Assembly (NCBI GenBank): GCA_019634165.1
Contig: JAHQVT010000001.1
Span: 1 to 64,000 of the forward strand
Direction: 5' to 3'
Length of the DNA stretch: 64,000 nucleotides
Source: Rhodospirillales bacterium
GTDB lineage: Bacteria; Pseudomonadota; Alphaproteobacteria; Rhodospirillales; Thalassospiraceae
The position numbers and the translations under genes were made by a program. The number at the start of each line of letters is the position of its first letter. The stretch's first letter is position 1. The notes beneath the pieces were generated by a model. That model searched no databases. It worked only from the letters and a program-made list of their open reading frames with translations, and was not told where the DNA came from. Positions 25,253 through 34,492 of this stretch are shown here, one piece after another.

Positions 25253-26512
25253 TTAAGCTTGGCCTCCCGTGGCAACACCAAGACGCGCCTTTTCTAAGGC
25301 GCCCTTGATTGCGGCAAGGACGACACCAAAGACGTTCGTGTCAACGTTGAAAATGAGTTCAACATTGCGTCCAATATGACAAAAATTGTCTGCTCCAGCT
25401 CCGAGGTCCGCAGCATTAAAATCGAGAATAACCTGCGCTTCTTGAGGACCTCGATCTTTCGGCTTCGCCGCAAGAAGCCTGTCAGCGGTAACTGCGCCTG
25501 CCCCGCGCATGCTTCTTACGGTTGCCGTCCAGAAGCGATCCGCGCCAACGAATTTAGCGCTGGCTTTCTGGCCAATGCTAATTTTGGCGAGTTCTTTCTC
25601 GTCAATGACAACGTCGATAAACGTTTTTTCACAGCTTGCGATTTCAGCGATCTCGGTTCCGATTACGACTGCGCTATCCGGCTTAGTTAGTCTCCGCCAT
25701 ACGATCCCGTTCAAGGGGCTCATAACCGCGAACTCTTGGCGATCGTTCAATCGCTCGGTCTCGACCTGAATCTGCTGACTAATTGCATCAGCTCGATGTG
25801 CATGTTCCGTTCTCAGCGCACGGAGGTCCGTCAAACGCAGTTCAAGCTCGTCGAGGCGCTGTTGTGAATAGGGTACATCGTTATGACCGCCCCCCAAAAA
25901 ACTCCCGGTAGCAATTGCATCTCGGCGTGTACGATTGAACTCAATCCCAGCACTCTTGGCTTGGATCTGACCTTTTAAATCCTCAACCGTAAAATGTGCG
26001 TCTTCGAGTTGCTTCTTGGAAACGACATCAGATTCGTAAAGCTTTTCTGCGCGATCCAACTCGCTCACCGCACGATTCAGGTTTGCTTCAGTCGACGCCC
26101 GTTCGGCTTCCCCTCCTAGGATTTCGTGTTCCAATGCCTTCGTCATGGACTTCTTGTAACGTTCTATCCGTTCGATAAGATCATTACGAAGAGCCAGCAA
26201 AGATGAAATTTCCTCATTGAGGGAAGTTTGACGCGCTTCGAGGCTCAGATGCTCAGTTCTGAGCTCCCCCAGAAAACTCTGATCGACCAACGCCCCCTTG
26301 ACCAGGGCAACACGTTCACCTGCTTCAATGATCGTTCCAATGCGCGGCGGACCGCCCTCCACGACACCTTCAACAAGGCTTCGGACAACGGTAACCTCTG
26401 CATTCACGACTGCGTCGATACTGGGCGTAGTGATCGCACTATTTGCAACGGCCCACATCGTGGCAACCACAACGGAAATGCTAAAAATGGCCCTCACTGG
26501 TCTGATTTTCAT
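25253..26512 (-). CDS. HlyD-type membrane fusion protein of polysaccharide module
   Basis: This 419-residue periplasmic adaptor has one N-terminal membrane anchor (VRAIFSISVVVATMWAVANS). A lipoyl-like half follows (VEGVVEGG...GTIIEAGERVALV). Next comes a long alpha-helical coiled coil (about 75-245), then the second lipoyl half (VMSPLNGIVWRRL) and a beta-barrel domain. The ATG at 26512 is chosen because a perfect AAGGAG lies seven bases before it; a TTG nine codons upstream would place that site inside the gene. It is the first gene of the operon and ends three bases before the glycosyltransferase start. It presumably carries the glycan across the periplasm, replacing BcsB. Confidence 0.88.
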   Translation of the reverse strand: MKIRPVRAIFSISVVVATMWAVANSAITTPSIDAVVNAEVTVVRSLVEGVVEGGPPRIGTIIEAGERVALVKGALVDQSFLGELRTEHLSLEARQTSLNEEISSLLALRNDLIERIERYKKSMTKALEHEILGGEAERASTEANLNRAVSELDRAEKLYESDVVSKKQLEDAHFTVEDLKGQIQAKSAGIEFNRTRRDAIATGSFLGGGHNDVPYSQQRLDELELRLTDLRALRTEHAHRADAISQQIQVETERLNDRQEFAVMSPLNGIVWRRLTKPDSAVVIGTEIAEIASCEKTFIDVVIDEKELAKISIGQKASAKFVGADRFWTATVRSMRGAGAVTADRLLAAKPKDRGPQEAQVILDFNAADLGAGADNFCHIGRNVELIFNVDTNVFGVVLAAIKGALEKARLGVATGGQA

Positions 26513-26620
26513 GATTCTGCTCCTTGGCAGCGATCGCAAGATCTAGCGAAAGCGGAGCGAAACCCATGCCAATTCTTCTCGCAAACAGACACCATTCAAC
26601 CAATTGAAATTATTGAATTA

Positions 26621-26688
26621 TCTCATTTTGTTAATTATGATTATCATTATCAAATGCGTCGCATTTATATTATTTTCTCAAAATGAGA
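26621..26688. promoter_or_regulatory. Nested palindromic control region of polysaccharide operon
   Basis: TCTCATTTTG (26621-26630) and CAAAATGAGA (26679-26688) form a perfect 10-bp inverted repeat 48 bases apart. Inside it is AAATGCGTCGCATTT (26652-26666), a second palindrome. Bases 26601-26700 contain only 21 G or C. The region lies 109-176 bases before the hlyD-like start. The rest of the 460-bp gap to 26972 holds no supported gene. Confidence 0.6.
26633..26651 (-). promoter_or_regulatory. Fur-box-like sequence
   Basis: AATTATGATTATCATTATC matches the classical 19-bp Fur box GATAATGATAATCATTATC at 16 of 19 positions. It sits in the promoter region of the minus-strand polysaccharide operon. 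Some alphaproteobacterial Fur-family proteins use other boxes, so iron control is a hypothesis. Confidence 0.45.
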
Positions 26689-26972
26689 GAAAAATTAAGA
26701 AAGTTGATGAAGTTTAACGACCACATCCGATGCTTGAATAGTCCGAGCACTTTGATCCGTAAGACGAAGCTTTAAGCTCTTGTGAAAACAGCATAGCATG
26801 CACGCCACTTTCTGCGTTGGTTCAGCGCGCGTTAGCAGCTATATCCTTTTCCGCTTGGATTGAAACGCTTTTGGCATCGCCACCTGACAAATACAAAAGC
26901 AATAAAGTCAGCAAAGAAATCTCAAATTTTGAAGAGAGAAACTCTCTGCCTTGATAGCGCTATCAGGACCGA

Positions 26973-27620
26973 TCAGGACAGTTCAATCAGGCGGCCCCCG
27001 GCCGCAACACCATCTTCGGGATCATGGGTTACCATCAAAGTCGGCAGGCCGTTTTTACGCGCAAGATCAAAAACAAATGATCTGATCTGACCGCGCAATT
27101 CGCTATCAAGCTTTGAAAATGGTTCATCAAGCAAAAGCACGCAGGGTTCTGACAACAATACCCGCATCAATGCAACACGTGCGCGCTGCCCGCCCGAAAG
27201 AGTTGCCGGGTCACGATTATAAAACCCGTCCATGCCCGCACTGATCAAGGCCTGCTCAACCTGTTCACGACGGTTTGCTTTGCCCTTAACCCCAGACGGC
27301 AGCGCAAAGGCCAAATTGCCGCCAACCGACAAATGCGGGAACAGCAGATCATCCTGAAACAGAATACCAACATGGCGGTCCTGCGGTGCAAGACCATCAA
27401 GTGCGACACCATCAAGCAAAACCTGCCCCGATATATCGAATTGGGCTGGAAGCGTTCCACAGATATGACCAAGCAAACTTGATTTCCCCGATCCGCTTGG
27501 CCCCATAAGGGTAACGACTTCACCCGGTGCAATGGTCAGATTGACCGCGACCAGTTCACGGCCATCAAGAGCAATGCGGACATCGCGCAATTCCAGACCT
27601 GTTTTGCCCTTCGTTGGCAT
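26973..27620 (-). CDS. ynjD: ABC transporter ATP-binding protein, YnjD-like
   Basis: This 215-residue cytoplasmic ATPase has Walker A GPSGSGKSS (about 39-47), signature LSGGQRARVALMR and Walker B VLLLDEPFSKLD. It energises the importer formed with the fused permease (27624-29309) and the binding protein (29316-30557). Its AAAGGA site lies in the last codons of the permease gene, so the two are coupled. Length and gene order match the E. coli ynjBCD set; the substrate of that family is not firmly known and has been compared with thiamine and iron uptake systems. Confidence 0.88.
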   Translation of the reverse strand: MPTKGKTGLELRDVRIALDGRELVAVNLTIAPGEVVTLMGPSGSGKSSLLGHICGTLPAQFDISGQVLLDGVALDGLAPQDRHVGILFQDDLLFPHLSVGGNLAFALPSGVKGKANRREQVEQALISAGMDGFYNRDPATLSGGQRARVALMRVLLSEPCVLLLDEPFSKLDSELRGQIRSFVFDLARKNGLPTLMVTHDPEDGVAAGGRLIELS

Positions 27621-27623
27621 TTC

Positions 27624-29309
27624 TTATCCTTTGCTTTGCGCACTCATGCCCCGCCGATGACGGAACAAAATGGCTGGTATTAAAAGCGCACAGGCAAACC
27701 CGGCGAAAGGCAACACCATCTGCAGCAATCCATAAATGCCTATCATCCGGCGATCCCCACCAGAAGCCAGTGCAACCGCCTCGGTTGTCACCGTGGCAAA
27801 TCGACCCGCCCCGATCAACAATGTTGGAAGATATTGACCAACCGTTACCGCCATTCCCACCGCCATCGCCGTTAAAACAGTGCGGGTAAGCAACGGCAAC
27901 CGAACTTGCCAAAACACCCGTGTTGGCGATGCCCCCAAACATAGGGCCGTTTGGCCATAGCGCGGATCAAGTGCGCGAAACGGGTCAGATAGCGACAAAA
28001 ACACATAAGGCAGAACAAACACCAGATGCGCCAACACCACCGCAAATAATGTGCGCTCCATCCCAATCAGGGTAAAGAACACCTGCAACCCGAACATAAA
28101 GCTGATCTGGGGCACCAGCAGCGGCACATAAATCAACCATATGGCGCGACGCCCCGGTCCATGCCCAATGCGCACTTCGTTTTCTAGGCACCCCAAAACA
28201 AGTGCCACGGCTGTCAGAACCGCCGGAACCCCAATCAGCAATGTGGTCCACAGACTGGCCCCGATCATATCAAATTCCCGCACCCAAAGGCGGAAACTGA
28301 AATGACGTGGCAACAAATCAGGAAAGGCCCAAAACCCGGCAATGCTCCAAACCAATAAGATCACAAGACCAAGGATCACGGCACCTGCTGCAATCACTGC
28401 CAGAACGGCACTAGTACGCCGAAGCCCGCCATCGCGTTTGAACCGATGCCCATCTTCGGCCCAATGGCGTCCGGTGATGCCCAGAACCTTCTCACCAAGC
28501 ATCCATATCCCCATCGCGGCAATCACAATCAGCAACTGAAGAACCGCCGCGCTAGATGCCATAAACCGATAGGCCAAATCAGGGTCAGATAACCATCCAA
28601 GAATGCGCACAGCCAACGGGGCTGGTGTGGTTGGTCCCAATATGATCGCAACATCGACAACCGATGTCGAATAGGCCAGAACCGCCAAAATCGGCAGGCG
28701 AATTTGCGGATAGATGCGCGGCAAACTTGCTTTGAACCATCCGGTGATCTTGCCATACCCCAATGTTGCGGTGATTTGCGCTGTTCGTTCGGTTTCAGCT
28801 TGGGGCAAGGCGGCCAATGTCATCAGAAACAGGAACGGTATTTCCTTGGTGACCAAACCAGCCACCATCGCCAATCCCAACGGGTCTTGGATAATTGCAA
28901 TATCAACTGGTCGGTCCCATCCGGCAAACTGTGCGATGACCCTTGCAATCCAGCCAGACGGCGCAATTAAAAATGCCAAGCCAAATGCCGCCGTTGCATG
29001 GGGTACTGACAAAATCGGCGACAGCAACCGTTGCATCAGGCGAAAAACCGGTGTGCCCTGCCATGCCGCACAAAACAGCAAAACAATCACAACCGAGATC
29101 AGGGTTGCAGCAAGCCCATTGACCAAAGACAAAACAATGGATTGATCCAGCCCCGGCTGCGCAAACAATGCCGCCCACGGATCAAGGCTCGGGCTTGTCC
29201 CGCCAAGGGCGGGCAAAATGCCGAATGCAGGCAACAATGTGCCAATCAGCCCGGCCGAAACCGGACCGATCATCATCACAATTGTCAGGATCGGGATAAA
29301 TCGCAGCAT
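27624..29309 (-). CDS. ynjC: ABC transporter permease, fused double-domain YnjC-like
   Basis: This 561-residue inner-membrane protein has about twelve membrane segments, with two BPD-type permease halves in one chain (about 1-275 and 290-555). Each half has the EAA-like loop near LPRIYPQIRLPILAVL and VRLPLLTRTVLTAM. This one-chain layout is typical of YnjC, FbpB and ThiP. It lies between the binding-protein gene (6-base gap) and the ATPase gene (3-base gap), so the three form a tight operon. Confidence 0.88.
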   Translation of the reverse strand: MLRFIPILTIVMMIGPVSAGLIGTLLPAFGILPALGGTSPSLDPWAALFAQPGLDQSIVLSLVNGLAATLISVVIVLLFCAAWQGTPVFRLMQRLLSPILSVPHATAAFGLAFLIAPSGWIARVIAQFAGWDRPVDIAIIQDPLGLAMVAGLVTKEIPFLFLMTLAALPQAETERTAQITATLGYGKITGWFKASLPRIYPQIRLPILAVLAYSTSVVDVAIILGPTTPAPLAVRILGWLSDPDLAYRFMASSAAVLQLLIVIAAMGIWMLGEKVLGITGRHWAEDGHRFKRDGGLRRTSAVLAVIAAGAVILGLVILLVWSIAGFWAFPDLLPRHFSFRLWVREFDMIGASLWTTLLIGVPAVLTAVALVLGCLENEVRIGHGPGRRAIWLIYVPLLVPQISFMFGLQVFFTLIGMERTLFAVVLAHLVFVLPYVFLSLSDPFRALDPRYGQTALCLGASPTRVFWQVRLPLLTRTVLTAMAVGMAVTVGQYLPTLLIGAGRFATVTTEAVALASGGDRRMIGIYGLLQMVLPFAGFACALLIPAILFRHRRGMSAQSKG

Positions 29310-29315
29310 CCGCGA

Positions 29316-30557
29316 TTATTGAACCACGCCGTATTTTTTTTGCCATTCAAGTTCGACCAGTTCCATCCAGCTTGGATGGGGTTCTGGCAAAACCGTTCCA
29401 CGTTCCGCAGGCGAAAGTGATGCGATACCAAGATCAAGATTGGCAAAGGCATCCCGCATATCACTTGGCAACTTATCCATCGCAAGAACGGTATCAGCCC
29501 CCCAATATTGCGGGTCTTGCTTACGGAGCTGTGCCTCCGGCGACATCAGAAAATCGGCCAGAACCACTGCCCCGGCCTTGGCCGATGCGTTGTACGGGAT
29601 GGCAACAAAGTTAGTATTTCCAAGGGTCCCTGTGTCAAAGACATAGGATCGCACTGTATCTGGAAGCTCATACGCCTCAATTGCCGATGACACTTCGCCA
29701 GAACTGAACGAAAAGGCAATATCAACTTCGTTATCCGCAAGAAGGGTGCGCATTGATGCGCCATTTTGCGGATAAGCCTGCCCACCGCGCCACAGCAACG
29801 GCTGCAAATCCTCAAGATACCCCCAAAGCGGTGCTAGAACTTCTTTGGCGTTCGCTTCGTCAGCAGGTTGTTGCAAAACTTTCGGGTCTTTTACAAGTTC
29901 GGTCAGAATTTGTTTAAGGAATGTCGAACCCATATAGTTTGGCGGTTGTGGATAGGTAAAACGACCCGGGTTTTTCACCAACCATTCAAGCAATTCCTGC
30001 GCTGATTTTGGCATGTCGTCATGTTTGGCCGTATCGTAATAAAAACTGACCTGTGCCATGCCCCACGGCGCTTCAAGCCCATTGGTCGGCACCGTAAAAT
30101 CGTTAACCACGGTTGGCTTGCCCGCAACATCGACATAGTCAAAATTCGGCGTATCTTCGGCCCACGGACCAAACAACAATTCATTGCGCTTCATCGCGGC
30201 AAAGTTTTCACCATTAATCCAGATCATATCGACAGCACCGCCATCATCAACGCCAGCAGTCTTTTCCGTCAGAACCTTGGTCACGGCATCGGCAGTATCG
30301 GTCAATTTGACTTGAACGACCTTAACGCCGTAACGCTCGAAAACCTGTTCACCGGCCCATGCGATATAGTCATTAATGCGCGGTTCCCCGCCCCACGCAT
30401 GCCAGTAAACGGTTTGACCACGGGCCTGCTCCAAAACCGATTGCCAATTGCCAACATCGGGTGCGGGGTCGGCAAAGGCCGGACCAGAAATAGATGCGGT
30501 GGCAATGCCTGTTGCCAACGTCAGAGCAGAAACAAAAGCGCGCATTTTTGAACGCAT
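29316..30557 (-). CDS. ynjB: ABC transporter substrate-binding protein, YnjB-like
   Basis: This 413-residue periplasmic binding protein has a Sec signal peptide (residues 1-29, ending GPAFADP). The mature part shows the YnjB-type pattern WHAWGGEPRINDYIAWAGEQV, followed by DMIWINGENFAAMK. It also has the two-lobe fold of iron/thiamine/sulfate-type binding proteins. It is the first gene of the ynjBCD-like operon. AGGA lies nine bases before the chosen ATG; a second ATG four codons in is possible. The substrate cannot be told from sequence. Confidence 0.87.
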   Translation of the reverse strand: MRSKMRAFVSALTLATGIATASISGPAFADPAPDVGNWQSVLEQARGQTVYWHAWGGEPRINDYIAWAGEQVFERYGVKVVQVKLTDTADAVTKVLTEKTAGVDDGGAVDMIWINGENFAAMKRNELLFGPWAEDTPNFDYVDVAGKPTVVNDFTVPTNGLEAPWGMAQVSFYYDTAKHDDMPKSAQELLEWLVKNPGRFTYPQPPNYMGSTFLKQILTELVKDPKVLQQPADEANAKEVLAPLWGYLEDLQPLLWRGGQAYPQNGASMRTLLADNEVDIAFSFSSGEVSSAIEAYELPDTVRSYVFDTGTLGNTNFVAIPYNASAKAGAVVLADFLMSPEAQLRKQDPQYWGADTVLAMDKLPSDMRDAFANLDLGIASLSPAERGTVLPEPHPSWMELVELEWQKKYGVVQ

Positions 30558-30765
30558 CTTGGAAAATCCTTTTCACCTTATGCTCAACCAAACCCCTTTA
30601 CCCCTTCTATATGGGCAAGCATCGGGTTAGCTGTTTGATTTTATTGCTGACAGTTTTTCAATACTCGCCGGGCAAAATCAATTCACGCTTGCGTTAGAAC
30701 GCCCTGACCCACACTTTATCTCCGATCCGTTTAATGCCGTCACAGCCTTTATTGGGAATTAAATC

Positions 30766-31488
30766 ATGTTCGAATGGATGAGCGATCCAAATATGTGGAT
30801 GGGACTTGCCACCCTGACCGCACTCGAAATCGTTCTGGGCATCGATAATATCGTCTTTTTATCGGTGATTGTTTCCAAACTTCCCCAACATCAGCAGGCA
30901 CCAGCCCGGCGCATTGGGTTGTTGGCCGCAATGGGAATGCGTCTGGGCCTTTTGGCAGGCATTGCATGGATCATGCAATTAACTGCCCCACTATTTGCCG
31001 CCTTGGGGCAAGAGGTCAGCGGACGGGATTTGATCCTAATTTTTGGTGGGTTGTTTCTGATTGCCAAGGCATCGAAGGAAATCCATCATTCAATCGAAGA
31101 ACCCGAAGAACACGGCCCCGGCAAACTGATGTCCAGTTTTGCCATGACGATCGTGCAGATTATGTTGCTTGATATGATCTTCTCGCTTGATAGCGTAATT
31201 ACAGCGGTCGGTTTGGTGGATCACATTTCGATCATGGTGATTGCTGTCGTCTTGTCGGTTCTGGTGATGTTGGCTGCGGCTAAGACCATTGGCGACTTTG
31301 TTGAAAAACATCCCTCTGTCAAAATGCTGGCCTTGTCCTTTTTAATTCTGGTCGGGTTTGTGTTGCTTCTCGATGGTGTCGAAATTCACGTTCCCAAAGG
31401 CTATATCTATTTCGCAATGGCCTTTAGCCTTTCGGTCGAAACGCTGAACCTTCTCAATCGCAAACGCAGACTCAAAAACAGTGCATAA
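30766..31488 (+). CDS. TerC-family integral membrane protein
   Basis: This 240-residue protein has about seven membrane segments. It keeps the TerC signature acidic motifs LEIVLGIDNIVFLSVI near the N-terminus and MLLDMIFSLDSVITAVGL in the middle. TerC proteins are linked to metal (Mn) export and to tellurite resistance in ter operons, but here no other ter genes are present. It belongs to the shorter YgdQ/YoaE-like group. It is followed 11 bases later by the YbaK-type gene, so the two are likely co-transcribed. Confidence 0.9.
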   Translation: MFEWMSDPNMWMGLATLTALEIVLGIDNIVFLSVIVSKLPQHQQAPARRIGLLAAMGMRLGLLAGIAWIMQLTAPLFAALGQEVSGRDLILIFGGLFLIAKASKEIHHSIEEPEEHGPGKLMSSFAMTIVQIMLLDMIFSLDSVITAVGLVDHISIMVIAVVLSVLVMLAAAKTIGDFVEKHPSVKMLALSFLILVGFVLLLDGVEIHVPKGYIYFAMAFSLSVETLNLLNRKRRLKNSA

Positions 31489-31499
31489 GAGATTGGCTG

Positions 31500-31979
31500 A
31501 TGAAGAAAGTTTCTCCACCCCAATGCCTGCAAAATGCATTTGAGGAAAATGGTCTTGGTCACATCGACGTATTCGAATTTCCCGAAGGCACGCACACCGC
31601 AGCGGATGCCGCAAATGCTATTGGATGTGACATCAGTGACATTGGCAAATCGCTTGTCTTCGTAACAGAAACATCAAAGCCGATCCTGATCATTATGAAT
31701 GGCGCGGATCAGGTTGACCTAGACAAGGTCGCAGGTCTGCTTCGTTTATCCGTCAGCAAAGCAACAGCAGAAGAAGTGCGTGAAAAGACCGGATATGCGA
31801 TTGGCGGTGTGCCACCGTTTGGCCACGCCAATCCGGTGGAAACACTGATTGATGAAAAACTTCTGGCAAAAGATAAAATCTGGCTGGCTGCGGGCACACC
31901 CACGACGGTGTTTTCAATGTCGACCACCGATTTGCGTAATGTAACCGGGGTTGATCGGGGTGTGAAAATTTCTGCCTGA
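31500..31979 (+). CDS. YbaK/ProXp-type aminoacyl-tRNA deacylase
   Basis: This 159-residue protein of the YbaK/EbsC fold hydrolyses mischarged tRNAs in trans. It shows the family motifs THTAADAANAIGCDISDIGKS and TGYAIGGVPPFGH. It lacks any synthetase domain, so it is a free-standing editing factor. The exact specificity (Cys-, Ala- or other tRNA(Pro)) is not clear from sequence. Its 3' end faces fliJ on the other strand. Confidence 0.88.
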   Translation: MKKVSPPQCLQNAFEENGLGHIDVFEFPEGTHTAADAANAIGCDISDIGKSLVFVTETSKPILIIMNGADQVDLDKVAGLLRLSVSKATAEEVREKTGYAIGGVPPFGHANPVETLIDEKLLAKDKIWLAAGTPTTVFSMSTTDLRNVTGVDRGVKISA

Positions 31980-32025
31980 TTGACCATGTTTTATTGCCAG
32001 ATGGCATTTCAGCAATGTTCAATCG

Positions 32026-32454
32026 CTAGAAAAGGCCATCATCGCGGGTTGCTGAACGCATACCGATCTCATCAAGTTCTTCTTGCTCTTTGCGGTCTTC
32101 TTCGGCTTGAACGGCATCTGCCCGGTTCCGTTCGGCTATCTCGGCTGTTTTCATCGCCTTAAAGGCATCGGCAACTTCATCGCGAAAAACGTCGATCTTT
32201 TCTTCTTGTTCGACAATCATCTTTGAAATCGCTTCGCGCTCTGCAATTACCGCATTGGCAAAACTGCCATAGGCAAAACCGGCAAGCTCCGGGTTTTCAG
32301 CAGCCACTTTTTGTTCGGCAAGAACCGCTTTTTCAAGCGCGTCTTTTTCGCTAACAAGGTTATCAAGCACGGCCAGCATTTCGCCCAGTTCGCGCTGCTT
32401 TTCATCAAGCGCCCATTTACGCATCCGCACCAGCGTTTTGAAATCCTTGGCCAT
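32026..32454 (-). CDS. fliJ: Flagellar export protein FliJ
   Basis: This 142-residue protein is almost wholly alpha-helical with long coiled coils (MAKDFKTLVRMRKWALDEKQ, then repeated Glu/Lys/Ala heptads). FliJ is the stalk of the FliI ATPase ring and recycles chaperones. The identification rests on length, coiled-coil character, basic N-terminus and position just after fliI (61-base gap), since FliJ sequences are poorly conserved. AGGGGG lies before the start. Confidence 0.85.
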   Translation of the reverse strand: MAKDFKTLVRMRKWALDEKQRELGEMLAVLDNLVSEKDALEKAVLAEQKVAAENPELAGFAYGSFANAVIAEREAISKMIVEQEEKIDVFRDEVADAFKAMKTAEIAERNRADAVQAEEDRKEQEELDEIGMRSATRDDGLF

Positions 32455-32515
32455 GGGTTACCCCCTGCCCTCATAGATTGCTTTCAGCCGTTCATTGCAC
32501 ATTCCAAAGACCATT

Positions 32516-34087
32516 TTATTCCGGTTTATCACGACGCAGGGCGCGTTTGGCATCATTAAGATCACGCCCATTATTCCCGTTGGACCGACTATTGACCTTG
32601 GGCCCGCGATTAATCGTTGGCCCCGTCGATGGCGGCGGGGCTGGTCTATGCGGTGGCATTTCATCAGGGATCCCTTGCGGCGGGGCTGCATTTTGGGCAG
32701 CCTGCTGTGCCTGTTGCGATTGCAGGCCCTTGGCAACGCGCGGGTCTTCGGGCTGCTGTGCCAACAGGTCAAGTCGACGTGCAAGTTCAAGATACCCTTC
32801 GTTAAGCCGTGTGCATTCTGTCTTGCGCTGTTTTAAAAATTCTTCGATCAGCGGGAAATAATGGATGGCTTCATCGACCTTGGGGTCTGTGCCCTTCCGA
32901 TAAGCCCCAAGCCGGATCAATTCCGCCATGTCATCATAGGTCGCAAGCAGTTGGCGCGCGCGCGACACGATGTGGTTTTCTTCTTCGCTGTTACAACCGG
33001 GCATCGTACGCGACACACTGCGCAGAATATTGATCGCCGGATACCGGCCCTGTTCGGCGATGGCACGGTCCAATACCACGTGCCCATCAAGAATACCGCG
33101 CACCGCATCGGAAATCGGTTCGTTATGGTCATCACCATCGACCAGAACTGTGAACAGCCCGGTGATCGACCCCTGCCCCGGCCCGCCCGGACCAGCACGT
33201 TCCAAAAGGCGGGGCAATTCGGCAAACACTGTTGGGGTATACCCCTTGGATGCTGGGGGCTCCCCCACTGACAGGCTGATTTCACGCTGGGCCATGGCGA
33301 AACGCGTAACTGAATCCATCATGCACAGAACGTCACGCCCGACATCACGAAAATATTCCGAAATCGCCATCGTCATATACGCTGCCTGACGGCGCATCAA
33401 CGGGGGTTCATCCGATGTCGCGACAACGACGACAGACCGACGCAAACCTTCTTCGCCAAGATCGTCTTCAATAAATTCACGGGCCTCACGCCCACGTTCC
33501 CCAATCAGACCAACCACAGATACATCTGATGTCGTATGGCGCGTCATCATCGACAGCAAACTGGATTTACCAACACCAGACCCGGCAAAAATGCCCATGC
33601 GTTGCCCCCGGCAACAGGTCAGGAACGTGTTCATCGCCCGAACACCCAAATCGATTTTGCCCGCAACACGCTGACGCGAATGGGCCGATGGCGGCATGTT
33701 TCGAATTGGATAGGCCTTTGTACCTTCGCTCAGCGGGCCTTTGCCATCCACCGGCTCCCCAAAGGCATTGACCACACGCCCAAGCCAACTTTCATCCGGG
33801 TAGACCTGTGGCTGGGTATCGCCCAACTCGACCTCGCAGCCGATCCCGATGCCATCAAGGATGCCAAACGGCATCAGAAGCGCCCGTTCATTGCGAAAAC
33901 CGACAACTTCGCAAATTATGCCCTTACCATCGCGTCGTTTGACCTTGCAGCGGTCCCCGACCGAAAGCGCGCCTTCAACCCCGCCAATTTCGACCAGCAG
34001 GCCCAAAACAGCCGTAACCCGCCCGACCACGCGATAGTCGGGAATGCGTCGAAGTTCTGCGATAATATTGCGACCGATCTGGAACAC
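32516..34087 (-). CDS. fliI: Flagellum-specific export ATPase FliI
   Basis: This 523-residue cytoplasmic F1-beta-like ATPase belongs to the flagellar export apparatus. Walker A is [12 protein letters not shown] (165-176). [19 protein letters not shown] is the Walker B/FliI signature, with [17 protein letters not shown] after it. The start is GTG at 34087; no ATG is in frame between it and the preceding stop. The last 70 residues form a Gln/Pro/Asn/Arg-rich tail not found in most FliI (about 440 residues). The upstream region is shared with divergent ctrA, and fliJ is downstream. Confidence 0.95.
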   Translation of the reverse strand: MFQIGRNIIAELRRIPDYRVVGRVTAVLGLLVEIGGVEGALSVGDRCKVKRRDGKGIICEVVGFRNERALLMPFGILDGIGIGCEVELGDTQPQVYPDESWLGRVVNAFGEPVDGKGPLSEGTKAYPIRNMPPSAHSRQRVAGKIDLGVRAMNTFLTCCRGQRMGIFAGSGVGKSSLLSMMTRHTTSDVSVVGLIGERGREAREFIEDDLGEEGLRRSVVVVATSDEPPLMRRQAAYMTMAISEYFRDVGRDVLCMMDSVTRFAMAQREISLSVGEPPASKGYTPTVFAELPRLLERAGPGGPGQGSITGLFTVLVDGDDHNEPISDAVRGILDGHVVLDRAIAEQGRYPAINILRSVSRTMPGCNSEEENHIVSRARQLLATYDDMAELIRLGAYRKGTDPKVDEAIHYFPLIEEFLKQRKTECTRLNEGYLELARRLDLLAQQPEDPRVAKGLQSQQAQQAAQNAAPPQGIPDEMPPHRPAPPPSTGPTINRGPKVNSRSNGNNGRDLNDAKRALRRDKPE

Positions 34088-34310
34088 GCTTTGGATCTTT
34101 TCAAGGTTGCTTCAATTCACATTCATTTTAACACGGAAATTTGACCCCACCCAATCGTGATTGGGGTGGCAAATCGCGTCGCGTCGTACCAAATATATAG
34201 GCACATTCGGTATTAAAAAGCGGTGTAGACGATAAAAAGACGTTTTTTTTGCCTCTGTCCCGTTCAAGGGATTAACACCGCAAACCGTTGGGAAAACTCA
34301 CATTCCGGCC

Positions 34311-34375
34311 CCGAGTCGCCTTTTGCCGTGAAAAAAAGTTAACGAGATGCGACTCGGCTGCTTGCCACGAGTCGC
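34311..34375. promoter_or_regulatory. Three GANTC octamers upstream of ctrA
   Basis: CGAGTCGC occurs at 34312-34319 and 34368-34375, and inverted (GCGACTCG) at 34349-34356. The first two make a perfect 9-bp inverted repeat (34311-34319 with 34349-34357). Each contains GANTC, the CcrM methylation site. The region lies 117-182 bases before the ctrA start in the 405-base gap between fliI and ctrA. Two GTTAAC sequences (34338 and 34389) are nearby, but I see no full TTAA-N7-TTAA site. Confidence 0.6.
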
Positions 34376-34492
34376 AAAGCAACGTATCGTTAACGGAATG
34401 GGAAAAAAATTTCCACCGACAATCGTTGGGGCGCTTGTCGAATAACCGGATCAACACGGACTTATTGCGGAACACGGTAACGGAGCAGAGAC

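Noticed and set aside
22970-26512. Standard cellulose synthase operon
   Set aside because: BcsB, BcsC and BcsZ are all absent, and an HlyD-like protein takes the periplasmic place.
26633-26651. Fur-like box as operator of the YnjBCD importer
   Set aside because: The importer operon starts at 30557 and reads towards this site, so the box lies after its last gene; it can only be upstream of the glycan operon.
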